DNA of 64,000 bases, from positions 124,001-188,000 of the forward strand of contig DAOQSN010000002.1 of the NCBI GenBank assembly GCA_035356615.1. The letters are read 5' to 3'. The stretch's first letter is position 1. Each line of letters begins with the position of its first letter. This stretch comes from JAKQDH01 sp029558835 (GTDB taxonomy: Bacteria > Planctomycetota > Phycisphaerae > UBA1845). The position numbers were made by a program, and so were the translations under genes. This document shows, one piece after another, positions 52,315 to 60,675 of this stretch. The notes beneath the pieces were generated by a model. It saw only the letters and a program-made list of their open reading frames with translations. It made no database searches and was not told the DNA's origin.

Positions 52315-53052
52315 ATGGCAACACAGGGCATAGGACGGCTGGTGGGGATCGAAGCGGTTGGGCTCCGGCGGCGACGGGTGTTGGCGGGGGGCTTGTTGCT
52401 GGCGTTGGGACTGGCGGGCGGCGTGGGCGGTTGTCAGCGCGATACGCGCTTGGCCGGGCGGAAGCTGCATGGAGCGCAGGTGCGGACGGTAACCCATTAC
52501 GGCATCACGCTCGACCAACAGGCGTCGCCGCAACAGGTGGCGTTCGTGGCGCTGCGGGCGATTCGGGACGACGTGCTGGCGGAGAATCAGGCGGCGCGCG
52601 ACGCGGCCCTGGAGCGCCAGTTCGACGTCTGCGCGGGACACCGCATCCTGGAGAGCAACGTGCGCCGGCTGCGGCCGGAGGAGCACCTGTACGACGTGGT
52701 GTCGCATTGGGCGCCTACCGTGGCACACTACGCCCGCGGTTTCGAGACGGACTGGGATAAGGCGCAGGTGCGCCTCGTACTGCGTCAGCCGCCGGACCCA
52801 GGGAAACCGGAGAGCGCCCGCTGCGCCGTGCTGATGGAGGTGACGGACGCGACGGGCGGGCCGACGGCGTCGGCGGTGCTCGTGGTGCATCTGGCGAAGG
52901 ACGACGGCTACTGGCGGGTGACACACCTGGGATTCGAGCGTGGTCGGCGGACGATTGCGGCCGCGGCGGCGGGGGCGGCCATTCCGGCACCGGGGCTGCC
53001 TGAGCCCGGCGGGACGGTACCCGGTGGGGCGGGAGCGTCGGGGCGCCCCTGA
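52315..53052 (+). CDS. Lipoprotein of unknown function
   Basis: A 245-residue protein. The ATG at 52315 is followed by RRRR and a hydrophobic stretch (VLAGGLLLALGLAGGVGGC) ending in a lipobox with Cys44. The mature part has ITLDQQASPQQVAFVALRAI and YWRVTHLGFERGR. This looks like a small alpha-beta domain of the NTF2-like or ring-forming kind, but no family was recognised. The tail is Gly/Ala/Pro-rich. Possibly a leaderless message, since TACACT stands six bases before the start. Confidence 0.65.
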   Translation: MATQGIGRLVGIEAVGLRRRRVLAGGLLLALGLAGGVGGCQRDTRLAGRKLHGAQVRTVTHYGITLDQQASPQQVAFVALRAIRDDVLAENQAARDAALERQFDVCAGHRILESNVRRLRPEEHLYDVVSHWAPTVAHYARGFETDWDKAQVRLVLRQPPDPGKPESARCAVLMEVTDATGGPTASAVLVVHLAKDDGYWRVTHLGFERGRRTIAAAAAGAAIPAPGLPEPGGTVPGGAGASGRP

Positions 53053-53089
53053 TCCGCGCGGGGGCCTTGAACGAGGCGATGCGTTTCAC

Positions 53090-53185
53090 CTCTCACGTCG
53101 GCCACGGGGGGGGCGACGTTGCGTTGCGTCGGCTGCGGGGGGCGAGGCTGCTCCTGCGTCGGCCACGGGGTGCCGATGCCACGGG
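53090..53185. repeat. Family D repeat unit
   Basis: Contains CACGTCGGCCACGGGGGG, GGGCGACGTTGCG and TGCGTCGGCCACGGGG, phrases shared with 34880-34985 and about 1607-1640. It lies in the 229-bp gap upstream of the uvrA promoter. Confidence 0.5.
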
Positions 53186-53211
53186 GTGCTGCCCGAAGGA
53201 CGGGCGCGGGC

Positions 53212-53240
53212 TTTGCGGGGCGGCTGCGGGCGGGTAGAAT
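53212..53240 (+). promoter_or_regulatory. Candidate promoter of the uvrA operon
   Basis: TTTGCG (53212-53217), 17 bp, TAGAAT (53235-53240), about 40 bp before the first uvrA ATG. No LexA-type box was recognised. Confidence 0.5.
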
Positions 53241-53281
53241 GAGCGGTCGCGGTCCCGCGAGAGTGCCTGCCTGCGCAGCTT

Positions 53282-55279
53282 ATGGAACCCCGTACGATCA
53301 CCATCAAAGGCGCCCGCGAGCACAACCTCAAGGAGGTGGCGCTCACGCTGCCGCGCAACCGGCTGATCTGCTTCACCGGCATCTCGGGCAGCGGCAAGAG
53401 CAGCCTGGCGTTCGACACGCTGTTCGCCGAGGGTCAGCGGCGGTACATGGAGTCGCTCAGCTCCTACGCCCGCCAGTTCCTCACTCAGTTGAGCAAACCG
53501 GATGTCGATCAGATCACGGGCTTGAGCCCCTCCATCTCGATCCAGCAGAAGACCGCCGGCTGGAACCCGCGCAGCACCGTGGGGACGATCACGCAGGTCT
53601 ACGACTACCTCCGCGTGCTCTTCGCCCGCGTCGGCAAGCAGCACTGCCCGGAGTGCGGCCAGCTCATTCGGGCCCAGACGCGCGAGCAGATCATCGCCCG
53701 GATCAGCGAACTGCCCGAGGGGACGAAGTTCTCCCTCCTGGCTCCGGTGGTGCGCGGCCAGAAGGGCGAGCACCTCGATCTCTTCGATGACCTGCGGCGG
53801 GACGGCTATGCCCGGGCGCGCGTCGACGGGCGGCTTATCTCGCTCAACGAGCCGCCGAAGCTGGTGCGGAACCAGCGGCACGATATCGAGGTCGTTGTGG
53901 ATCGCCTGACGCGCAGCGCCACCGGCCGGGCCCGGCTGGCGGAGGCCGTCGAGCAGGCGCTGCGGCTGGGCAAAGGCACCTTGATCGTGCAGCAAAGTGG
54001 AGAGCCGGCAGGCGAGGCACCATCGGGTCCGACGCCGTCTGTGGAGGGGCGCTCGGAGCGGGCCGCGCGACGCCCAAAGGCTGGGGCGGAGATGCGCGAT
54101 CTGCTGCTGTCCTCGGACTATGCCTGCCCGGATTGCGGCCTGAGCTTCGAGCCGCCCTCCCCGCAGCTTCTGAGCTTCAACTCGCCGGTGGGGATGTGCA
54201 TTGCCTGTGAAGGACTCGGGGACAATCTGGATTTCGATCCGGACCTATTGGTGCCGGACCCCAGTAAGTCGCTGCTGGAGCTGGCCGTCGCTCCGCTGCA
54301 CCGGCACATCGGCCGGTGGCGCAAGCACATCTACCAGGGCGTCGCGGATTACGTGGGGTTCGACCTGCGGGCGCCGTGGGGCAAGCTGCCGGCCCGGGCG
54401 AAGCGGGCGCTGCTGGATGGCCTGGGCGAGACGAAGGTGCCGTTCAAGTGGCGCAACCGCTGGGGCACGTGGTGCCACGACGAGGAGTTCCCGGGCATCG
54501 TCGCGGAACTCAAGGCCCGCTACGGGCGGACGCAGTCGGCCGAGGTGCGGGCGTACTATGAGAAGTTCATGCGGCGGGGTCGTTGCCCGGATTGCGAGGG
54601 CACCCGGCTCAACCCGCAGGCGCGGGCGGTGCGCCTGGGCGGGCGGAGCCTGCCTGAAGTGTGCGGCCTGTGTATCTCGGACGCCCGGGCGTTCTTCGAG
54701 GAGCTCTCGTTAACGGAAACGGAGCAACAGATTGCCCGGCTGGTGCTCAAGGAGGTTCGTGGCCGGCTGAAGTTCCTCGAAGACGTCGGCCTGCACTACC
54801 TGACACTGGACCGGGCGGCGCCGACGCTGGCGGGCGGCGAGGCGCAGCGCATCCGCCTCGCCAGCCAGATCGGGGCGGGGCTGGTCGGCGTGCTGTACAT
54901 TCTTGATGAGCCGTCGATCGGCCTGCATCCGCGCGACAATCAGCGACTGTTGGATTCACTGTGCCGGTTGCGCGATCAGGGCAATACGGTGATTGTCGTC
55001 GAGCACGACGAGCAGACGATGCGAGTAGCGGACCAGATTGTGGATTTCGGTCCCGGTCCGGGCCTCTACGGCGGCGAGGTCGTGGCGCAGGGCACTCTGG
55101 AGCAGGTCGCCCGCGCGCGCCGGTCGATCACGGGACGATACCTGCGCGGAGCGGAACGGATCGAAGTGCCGGCCCAGCGTCGCCCGGTGCCGCCGCCGCC
55201 CGCGACGGTAGCGGCTCATCGAACGGCGCGTACGCGGCAGACCACCCGCAGAAAGAGCAAACATGGAAACGCCGATTGA
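53282..55279 (+). CDS. UvrA N-terminal half as a separate protein
   Basis: A 665-residue protein equal to the first ABC half of UvrA, the damage-recognition ATPase of nucleotide excision repair. It has Walker A GISGSGKSS (about 34), the Q-loop region IQQKTAGWNPRSTVGT, zinc-type Cys pairs HCPECG, ACPDCG, CIACEG and CPDCEG, signature LAGGEAQRIRLASQ (about 515), and Walker B LYILDEPSIGLHPRDN. It stops after GRYLRGAERIEVP, exactly at the normal linker to the second half, then adds a basic tail (RTARTRQTTRRKSKHG). The second half is in the gene at 56073. The stop overlaps the next small gene by 17 bp. Confidence 0.93.
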   Translation: MEPRTITIKGAREHNLKEVALTLPRNRLICFTGISGSGKSSLAFDTLFAEGQRRYMESLSSYARQFLTQLSKPDVDQITGLSPSISIQQKTAGWNPRSTVGTITQVYDYLRVLFARVGKQHCPECGQLIRAQTREQIIARISELPEGTKFSLLAPVVRGQKGEHLDLFDDLRRDGYARARVDGRLISLNEPPKLVRNQRHDIEVVVDRLTRSATGRARLAEAVEQALRLGKGTLIVQQSGEPAGEAPSGPTPSVEGRSERAARRPKAGAEMRDLLLSSDYACPDCGLSFEPPSPQLLSFNSPVGMCIACEGLGDNLDFDPDLLVPDPSKSLLELAVAPLHRHIGRWRKHIYQGVADYVGFDLRAPWGKLPARAKRALLDGLGETKVPFKWRNRWGTWCHDEEFPGIVAELKARYGRTQSAEVRAYYEKFMRRGRCPDCEGTRLNPQARAVRLGGRSLPEVCGLCISDARAFFEELSLTETEQQIARLVLKEVRGRLKFLEDVGLHYLTLDRAAPTLAGGEAQRIRLASQIGAGLVGVLYILDEPSIGLHPRDNQRLLDSLCRLRDQGNTVIVVEHDEQTMRVADQIVDFGPGPGLYGGEVVAQGTLEQVARARRSITGRYLRGAERIEVPAQRRPVPPPPATVAAHRTARTRQTTRRKSKHGNAD

Positions 55280-55493
55280 TCCTGAGACACTCGAGCGAGG
55301 TTTGCGCCTGCGAAGAATGACGAGCGAGTTCCTGCGTGGGATGACGCCGCAGGAACGGGACCGCGTGCTGCAGACTCACATGGCCGAGGCGCGCGGCCCG
55401 GCGGGCAACGCCCGGGTGCTGTGCGCAATGACGGACTTGCTCATTCGGAGCCGGCGCGCCCTGCGCCAACAGGAGACAGGTCATGGCGGATGA
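55263..55493 (+). CDS. Small protein embedded in the uvrA operon
   Basis: A 76-residue, highly charged, mainly helical protein with no recognised domain: LERGLRLRRMTSEFLRGM, TPQERDRVLQTHMAEARG, LLIRSRRALRQQE. The start lies 17 bp inside the end of the UvrA-N gene and the stop overlaps the next gene by 11 bp, so both junctions are coupled. In size and in its overlap with a nucleotidyltransferase-like gene it recalls the small partner of HEPN/MNT-type or AbiEi/AbiEii-type pairs, but there is no sequence match to those. It may also be a cryptic subunit. Confidence 0.6.
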   Translation: METPIDPETLERGLRLRRMTSEFLRGMTPQERDRVLQTHMAEARGPAGNARVLCAMTDLLIRSRRALRQQETGHGG

Positions 55494-56055
55494 GGAACTG
55501 ATCGAACTGCTGACGATTGCGACTGACGCCCTGACACACGAAGGGATCGAGTACGCGATCACCGGCTCGTTTGCCAGCGGCCTGTGGGGCGAACCCCATA
55601 CTTCACACCATGTCGACCTACTGGTACGCATGACACCGGAACAGGCAGCGGCGCTGGCCCGCAAGCTCCCCCCCCGCCTGTATCGCAGCGAAGAGGCATT
55701 GGTGCAGGCGGCCCGTGTTCACGCCATGGCCGATCTGATCGACGCTAAGACCACGCTGAAGCTCGACTTGTCAGCCTGGGGGTTCGGTGAGTATCAGGAC
55801 GAGGTCTTTCGGCGGCGCGTCCCCCTGCGGCTCGGTCCCGACAGTCCAGAGTTTCTTCTCGCCAGTCCCGAGGATGTCATTCTGATGAAGTTGGTCTGGC
55901 GAAAGGACACCGGCTCTCGCAAGCAGTGGGCGGATGCCCTGGGTGTGGTTCGCGTGCAGCGGGTGCGCCTTGACTGGAAGTACCTTTTCCAGCAGGCACG
56001 GGTGCTCGGTGTCGAGGCCGATTTGACCGCGCTGCGCGACGAAGGCGGTATATAG
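55483..56055 (+). CDS. Nucleotidyltransferase-fold protein with degenerate active site
   Basis: A 190-residue protein of the Pol-beta-type nucleotidyltransferase superfamily. The usual motif GSxAxxxxGxPRTTxDxD appears as GSFASGLWGEPHTSHHVDLL (28-47). The first catalytic Asp is His43, the conserved Arg is His39, and Asp45 is kept. A third acidic position may be in LDLSAWG. ASPEDVILMKLVWRKDTGSR is typical of the AbiEii/DUF6036-like branch. An AGGAGA site precedes its ATG. It lies between the two parts of UvrA and was probably transferred as a pair with the small gene before it. Enzymatic activity is doubtful. Confidence 0.75.
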   Translation: MADEELIELLTIATDALTHEGIEYAITGSFASGLWGEPHTSHHVDLLVRMTPEQAAALARKLPPRLYRSEEALVQAARVHAMADLIDAKTTLKLDLSAWGFGEYQDEVFRRRVPLRLGPDSPEFLLASPEDVILMKLVWRKDTGSRKQWADALGVVRVQRVRLDWKYLFQQARVLGVEADLTALRDEGGI

Positions 56056-56072
56056 GAGCAGGAACGCTGATC

Positions 56073-59000
56073 ATGCAGCGCCGCACGGGAAGGAAGTCCA
56101 GCGCGTCAGGCCCCCGATGCAGCAGCAACGCCGAGCTGCAGTGGCTCACCGTCGTCGGGGCGGCCCATAACAACCTGCGCGGTATCGACGTGCGCATTCC
56201 GCTCGGGCGCTTTGTGGGTGTTACCGGCGTTTCGGGATCAGGTAAGAGTTCGCTGGTCAACGACATTCTGTATCAGGCCCTGGCGCGGGACCTGAACGGA
56301 GTGACGGATGCGCAGCCGGGCAAGTACGAGCGCATCGACGGAACCGAGCATCTCGATAAGGTCATCGACATCGACCAGTCGCCCATCGGGCGGACGCCGC
56401 GGTCCAACCCGGCCACGTACATCAAGGTGTTCGACCTGATCCGGGCATTGTACGCGAAGTTGCCGGACGCGAAGGTGCGCGGGTACCGGCCGGGGCGGTT
56501 CAGCTTCAACGTCAAGACCGGCTCGCCCGGCGGCGGACGTTGCGAGGCGTGCGAGGGCAACGGCGCCAACAAGCTCGACATGGACTTCCTGGCCGACGTG
56601 TGGGCGACCTGCCCCGTCTGCGGCGGTGCCCGCTTCAGCCGGGAGACGCTCCAAGTCCGCTACAAGGGCAAGAGCATTGCCGACGTGCTGCGGATGGAAA
56701 TCGAGGAGGCGCTCAAGCACTTCGGTAACGTGCCGGCGATTGCCGCGATGCTGCACCGGCTGCACGAGGTCGGTCTGGGCTATCTCGAACTGGGACAACC
56801 ATCGACCACACTCTCCGGCGGCGAGGCCCAGCGCATCAAGCTCGCCCGCGAACTGGTCAAGAAGTCTACCGGCCGCACTCTGTATTTGCTCGATGAGCCG
56901 ACCACCGGCCTGCACTTCCACGACATCAAGCGGCTGCTCAAGGTATTGCACGGGTTCGTGGACGCCGGCAACACTGTCGTTGTGATCGAACATAATCTCG
57001 ACGTGGTCAAGACGGCCGACTGGGTAATCGACTTAGGTCCCGAGGGCGGCGCCGGCGGCGGGGGCATCGTGGCCGAGGGCACGCCCGAGCAGATAGCCGC
57101 CTGTCCGGGAAGCTATACCGGCGCAGCGCTGCGCGAAGTGCTCTCCAGCTCTACCGCGGTCGCCCGGCTGGCCGCAACCGCGCCGCCCCGGCAGGATGAG
57201 GCACCCCCTCCGCCTGCGCGCGTGGCGACCGCCGGTGCGATCGTCTCGTGCGCGCTACCCGAGGAGCCGCCGGCCGCCCTGCGCCGCGGTAATGGCCCCC
57301 GCGCTCGCAAGGGCAATGGGCGGCGAGACGAAATCACCGTCGTCGGTGCCCGACAGCACAATCTCAAGAACGTCTCCGTGTCGATCCCGCGCGGCAGGAT
57401 GACCGTCTGCTCCGGCGTCAGCGGCAGCGGTAAGACGAGCTTTGCGCTGGATACTGTGTATACGGAAGGCCAGCGGCGCTATGTGGAGTCCCTCAGCGCC
57501 TATGCCCGGCAGTTCCTCGGGCGTTTGCAGCCGCCGGAAGTGGATCACATCGACGGCCTGGCGCCGGCCATCAGCATCGAGCAGAAGACGGCCGGCGGCT
57601 CGCCGCGCTCCACGGTGGGCACAGTAACCGAAGTATACGACTACCTGCGCGTGCTCTGGGCACGCATCGGGCAGGCGTACTGCCCGGTGTGTCAGGTTCC
57701 GATCGGTGCCCAATCCAGCGAGGAGATCGTCGAGCGTGTGCTCGGCCTCGGTGAGGGACGACGCGTGCTGCTGCTGGCGCCGCTGGAACGCGCCGCCGGC
57801 GAGACCTACGAGCGACTCTTCGCCCGCTATCGCGCGAGTGGCTACGCGCGCGTGCGGGTCGATGGCGTGCTCCATGCGCTCGACAAGCCCATCGACGTCG
57901 ACCCGCGCCGCGAGCACCGCATCGCCCTGGTGATCGACCGCGTGCTCATCCGGGCCGAGCGCGTCTCGCGTCTCACCGACAGCGTGGAACAGGCCCTGGC
58001 CGTCGGGAACGGCGTGCTGCTGGTCGAATCCGCAGAGGAAGCCGACGAGCCGCCCGGCGCGAGCGCCCCGGCTTCATCTGCCGGCAGCGCCGCCTCCCGC
58101 GCGGGCCGCGCCCAACCGTTGCGTTTCTCGCAGCACCACTCCTGCGACCGCTGCGGCCGGGGCTATGAGGAACTGACGCCGCACCACTTTTCGTTCAACA
58201 GCCGCGTCGGCTGGTGCGACGCGTGCGAAGGGATCGGCATGCAGCTCGGCGCCAATCCCGCGGCCATTATCGTCAATCCCCAACGCTCGATTCTGGACGG
58301 CGCCGTGGGCGGCTGGGGCAAGCTGCATGCGGGCTCACTGTTGTACGTGCTGGCGTCGGCCGTCGCCGATCACCTTGGGTTCGACGCCCAGCGGCCGTGG
58401 AACTCGATACCGGAGCCGCTACGGCTGCGCTTCCTGCAGGGCGGCGGCGACGAATGGATCAATCTGCCCGCACCGCCGGTGAGCGCGGACCGGCCTGGAG
58501 TCCCCAACGCAGCCCGCTTGCCGGCCGGGGAGGGCTCCGCCGCCAGCCGAGTCGCCGTGGCATCCCCCCTCACCCTGCCCTCTCCCCCAGGGGGGAGAGG
58601 GGTTGTGAAGCAGCCCTCTGACGGCGCACCGAGTCAATGGCCCACGGGGCTGCGCGTCCGCTGGCGCGGTTTCCTGCCGGCTTTGAATCGGGCGAGCCGG
58701 TCAAGCTGGCAGTATCGCAAGCGCCTCGAAGCGCTCGTGACAGACGTACCGTGTGAAGCGTGCGGCGGTAGCCGGCTGCGGGCCGATGCCTCGGCCGTGC
58801 GCGTGCAGGGCAAGACGCTGCGCGACGTGTGCAATTGGCCGCTCGGCGAGACGCTACCCTGGTTTGAGTCGTTGCGTCTGGACGCCCGGCAGCGCAAGCT
58901 GGCCGGCGAACTGCTCCCCGAGATCATCAGTCGCCTGCGTTTTCTGGTCGAAGTGGGCCTGGATTACGTGACGCTGCATCGCACGGCCGACACGCTCGCC

Positions 59001-60464
59001 GGCGGGGAGGCGCAGCGTATCCGCCTGGCCGCCCAGTTGGGTACGGGTCTTACCGGCGTGCTCTATGTGCTCGATGAACCAACCATCGGCCTGCACCCGC
59101 GTGACAACGCCCGCCTCATCCGCGCGCTGCATCGCCTGCGTGATCTGGGCAATACGCTGCTGGTGGTTGAGCACGACCGCGAGGTGATCGACAGTGCCGA
59201 TGACGTGCTTGATTTCGGCCCGGGCGCCGGGCGGCTGGGCGGCACCATCACCGCCCAGGCGGCCCCGCGCAAGCTGCGTGGTGAAAGCGCCTCGCTCACC
59301 GGGCGGTACCTGGCCGGCAAAGAGGCCATACCCATTCCGGCCCCCCGCCGCGCGCCGGGCGAGCGCTGGCTGACCATCAAGGGTGCCCGCGAGCACAATC
59401 TGAAGAGTATCGACGCGGCGTTTCCCCTGGGCCTGTTCACCTGCGTCACCGGCGTGTCCGGCAGTGGGAAAAGTTCGCTGGTCTCTGACATTCTCTATCC
59501 TGCCCTGGCCGTCAGGCTGCACCATGCCCGGCTGACCATCGGCGCCCACGACGAGATCGACGGCCGCAAGCACATCGACAAGGTCGTGAACGTCGACCAG
59601 AGCCCCCTAGGGTCCACGCCGATGAGCAACCCGGCCACCTACACGGGCATGTTCGACCTCATCCGCAAGCTTCTCGCGCGTCTGCCGTTAAGCATGCAGC
59701 GTGGTTATATGCCCGGCCGGTTCAGTTTTCTGCGTGCCGGCGGGCGCTGTGAGGCGTGCAGCGGCATGGGAAAACAGTGCATCGAGATGCACTTCCTGCC
59801 CGACGTGTGGGTCACCTGCGAGGAGTGCAAGGGCAGTCGCTACGTACCGGAAACCCTCGAGGTGCGCTATCACGGCAAGTCCATCGCCGACGTCTTGCAG
59901 ATGACGGTAACGGAGGCGCTCGCGCTGTTTGACAGGGTGCCGCGCATCCGCCGCTGGCTCCAGACGCTCAGCGACGTGGGGTTGGATTACATACAGCTCG
60001 GGCAATCTGCGACGACGCTGTCCGGCGGCGAGGCACAACGCGTGAAGCTGGCAGCCGAGCTGGGCCGGCCGTCAACCGGCAGAACTCTGTACATTCTGGA
60101 TGAGCCGACCACGGGTCTGCACTTCGACGATCTGAAGAAACTGCTGGCCGTGCTGCACCGGCTGGTCGATGCGGGCAACACGTGTATCTGTATTGAGCAC
60201 AACCTGGACGTGATCAAGACGGCCGACTGGGTGGTTGATCTGGGCCCGGAGGGCGGCGACGCGGGCGGCCAAGTGGTGGTGGCCGGGCCGCCGGAGCTGA
60301 TCGCGCAGACGGCCGGCTCGCACACCGGCCTGGCGTTGCGGGACGTGCTGGCTGCGGCGCCCGTCGAGGCGCGCAAGAAGCACCATCCCCCGGCGCGGCG
60401 CGCGGCCCTGCAGCAGGCCCGCGCCGATCTGGGCCGCATACTGGCGAGGATGCAGGAGGCATGA
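56073..60464 (+). CDS. uvrA: UvrA C-terminal half fused to a complete second UvrA
   Basis: A 1463-residue protein with three ABC units. Residues 20-375 are the second half of the split UvrA (Walker A GVSGSGKSS about 51, CEACEGNG, signature LSGGEAQRIKLARE about 246). Residues 415-1095 are the first half of another UvrA (Walker A GVSGSGKTS about 446, IEQKTAGGSPRSTVGT, signature LAGGEAQRIRLAAQ about 973). Residues 1105-1440 are its second half (Walker A about 1126, signature LSGGEAQRVKLAAE about 1315). With the gene at 53282 this makes the tandem UvrA known in planctomycetes, here cut in two. A repeat-derived stretch lies near 830-845. AGGA stands before the ATG. Confidence 0.93.
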   Translation: MQRRTGRKSSASGPRCSSNAELQWLTVVGAAHNNLRGIDVRIPLGRFVGVTGVSGSGKSSLVNDILYQALARDLNGVTDAQPGKYERIDGTEHLDKVIDIDQSPIGRTPRSNPATYIKVFDLIRALYAKLPDAKVRGYRPGRFSFNVKTGSPGGGRCEACEGNGANKLDMDFLADVWATCPVCGGARFSRETLQVRYKGKSIADVLRMEIEEALKHFGNVPAIAAMLHRLHEVGLGYLELGQPSTTLSGGEAQRIKLARELVKKSTGRTLYLLDEPTTGLHFHDIKRLLKVLHGFVDAGNTVVVIEHNLDVVKTADWVIDLGPEGGAGGGGIVAEGTPEQIAACPGSYTGAALREVLSSSTAVARLAATAPPRQDEAPPPPARVATAGAIVSCALPEEPPAALRRGNGPRARKGNGRRDEITVVGARQHNLKNVSVSIPRGRMTVCSGVSGSGKTSFALDTVYTEGQRRYVESLSAYARQFLGRLQPPEVDHIDGLAPAISIEQKTAGGSPRSTVGTVTEVYDYLRVLWARIGQAYCPVCQVPIGAQSSEEIVERVLGLGEGRRVLLLAPLERAAGETYERLFARYRASGYARVRVDGVLHALDKPIDVDPRREHRIALVIDRVLIRAERVSRLTDSVEQALAVGNGVLLVESAEEADEPPGASAPASSAGSAASRAGRAQPLRFSQHHSCDRCGRGYEELTPHHFSFNSRVGWCDACEGIGMQLGANPAAIIVNPQRSILDGAVGGWGKLHAGSLLYVLASAVADHLGFDAQRPWNSIPEPLRLRFLQGGGDEWINLPAPPVSADRPGVPNAARLPAGEGSAASRVAVASPLTLPSPPGGRGVVKQPSDGAPSQWPTGLRVRWRGFLPALNRASRSSWQYRKRLEALVTDVPCEACGGSRLRADASAVRVQGKTLRDVCNWPLGETLPWFESLRLDARQRKLAGELLPEIISRLRFLVEVGLDYVTLHRTADTLAGGEAQRIRLAAQLGTGLTGVLYVLDEPTIGLHPRDNARLIRALHRLRDLGNTLLVVEHDREVIDSADDVLDFGPGAGRLGGTITAQAAPRKLRGESASLTGRYLAGKEAIPIPAPRRAPGERWLTIKGAREHNLKSIDAAFPLGLFTCVTGVSGSGKSSLVSDILYPALAVRLHHARLTIGAHDEIDGRKHIDKVVNVDQSPLGSTPMSNPATYTGMFDLIRKLLARLPLSMQRGYMPGRFSFLRAGGRCEACSGMGKQCIEMHFLPDVWVTCEECKGSRYVPETLEVRYHGKSIADVLQMTVTEALALFDRVPRIRRWLQTLSDVGLDYIQLGQSATTLSGGEAQRVKLAAELGRPSTGRTLYILDEPTTGLHFDDLKKLLAVLHRLVDAGNTCICIEHNLDVIKTADWVVDLGPEGGDAGGQVVVAGPPELIAQTAGSHTGLALRDVLAAAPVEARKKHHPPARRAALQQARADLGRILARMQEA
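58564..58607. repeat. Interspersed hairpin repeat in frame within uvrA
   Basis: CTCACCCTGCCCTCTCCCCC AGGGGGGAGAGGGG: 11-bp perfect arms, CCCTCTCCCCC (58578-58588) and GGGGGAGAGGG (58591-58601), with a 2-nt loop. This type of hairpin is normally intergenic in many genomes. Here it is translated as SPLTLPSPPGGRG inside the first half of the second UvrA. Confidence 0.8.
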
Positions 60465-60481
60465 CGCGACTGCTTGCCAAC
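60445..60481 (+). repeat. Direct repeat at the uvrA end (left copy)
   Basis: 37 bp beginning CGAGGATGCAGGAGGCATGA, covering the last codons and stop of uvrA. It matches 60639-60675 at 31 of 37 positions. A family A element lies between the two copies. Confidence 0.8.
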
Positions 60482-60488
60482 GAAGCGT

Positions 60489-60586
60489 GTGGCATGGCCA
60501 AGGCGAGCGCAGCTCGGCGCCGCCATGCGGCTCGACGCCGGTATGCATGCTGGCGCTCGCCTGGGGCGAGCTTGGGCATGCCACCC
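60489..60586. repeat. Foldback repeat family A, inverted copy
   Basis: GTGGCATGGCCAAGGCGAGC at the left and GAGCTTGGGCATGCCACCC at the right. The GGCC and GGGC versions of the arms are swapped relative to the other copies, so it is in the opposite orientation. It is inserted between uvrA and the gene at 60655, within a direct duplication. Confidence 0.8.
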
Positions 60587-60638
60587 AGTGGGTGTTGCGC
60601 CGCGGTCCTTGTCCCCCTGCTTCGGGCGGTGAGCGCGC

Positions 60639-60675
60639 CGAGGATGCAGGAAGCATGACACGCCTGGTGCCCAAC
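60639..60675 (+). repeat. Direct repeat at the start of the next gene (right copy)
   Basis: 37 bp beginning CGAGGATGCAGGAAGCATGA, including the ribosome site and first codons of the gene at 60655. Pairs with 60445-60481. Confidence 0.8.
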
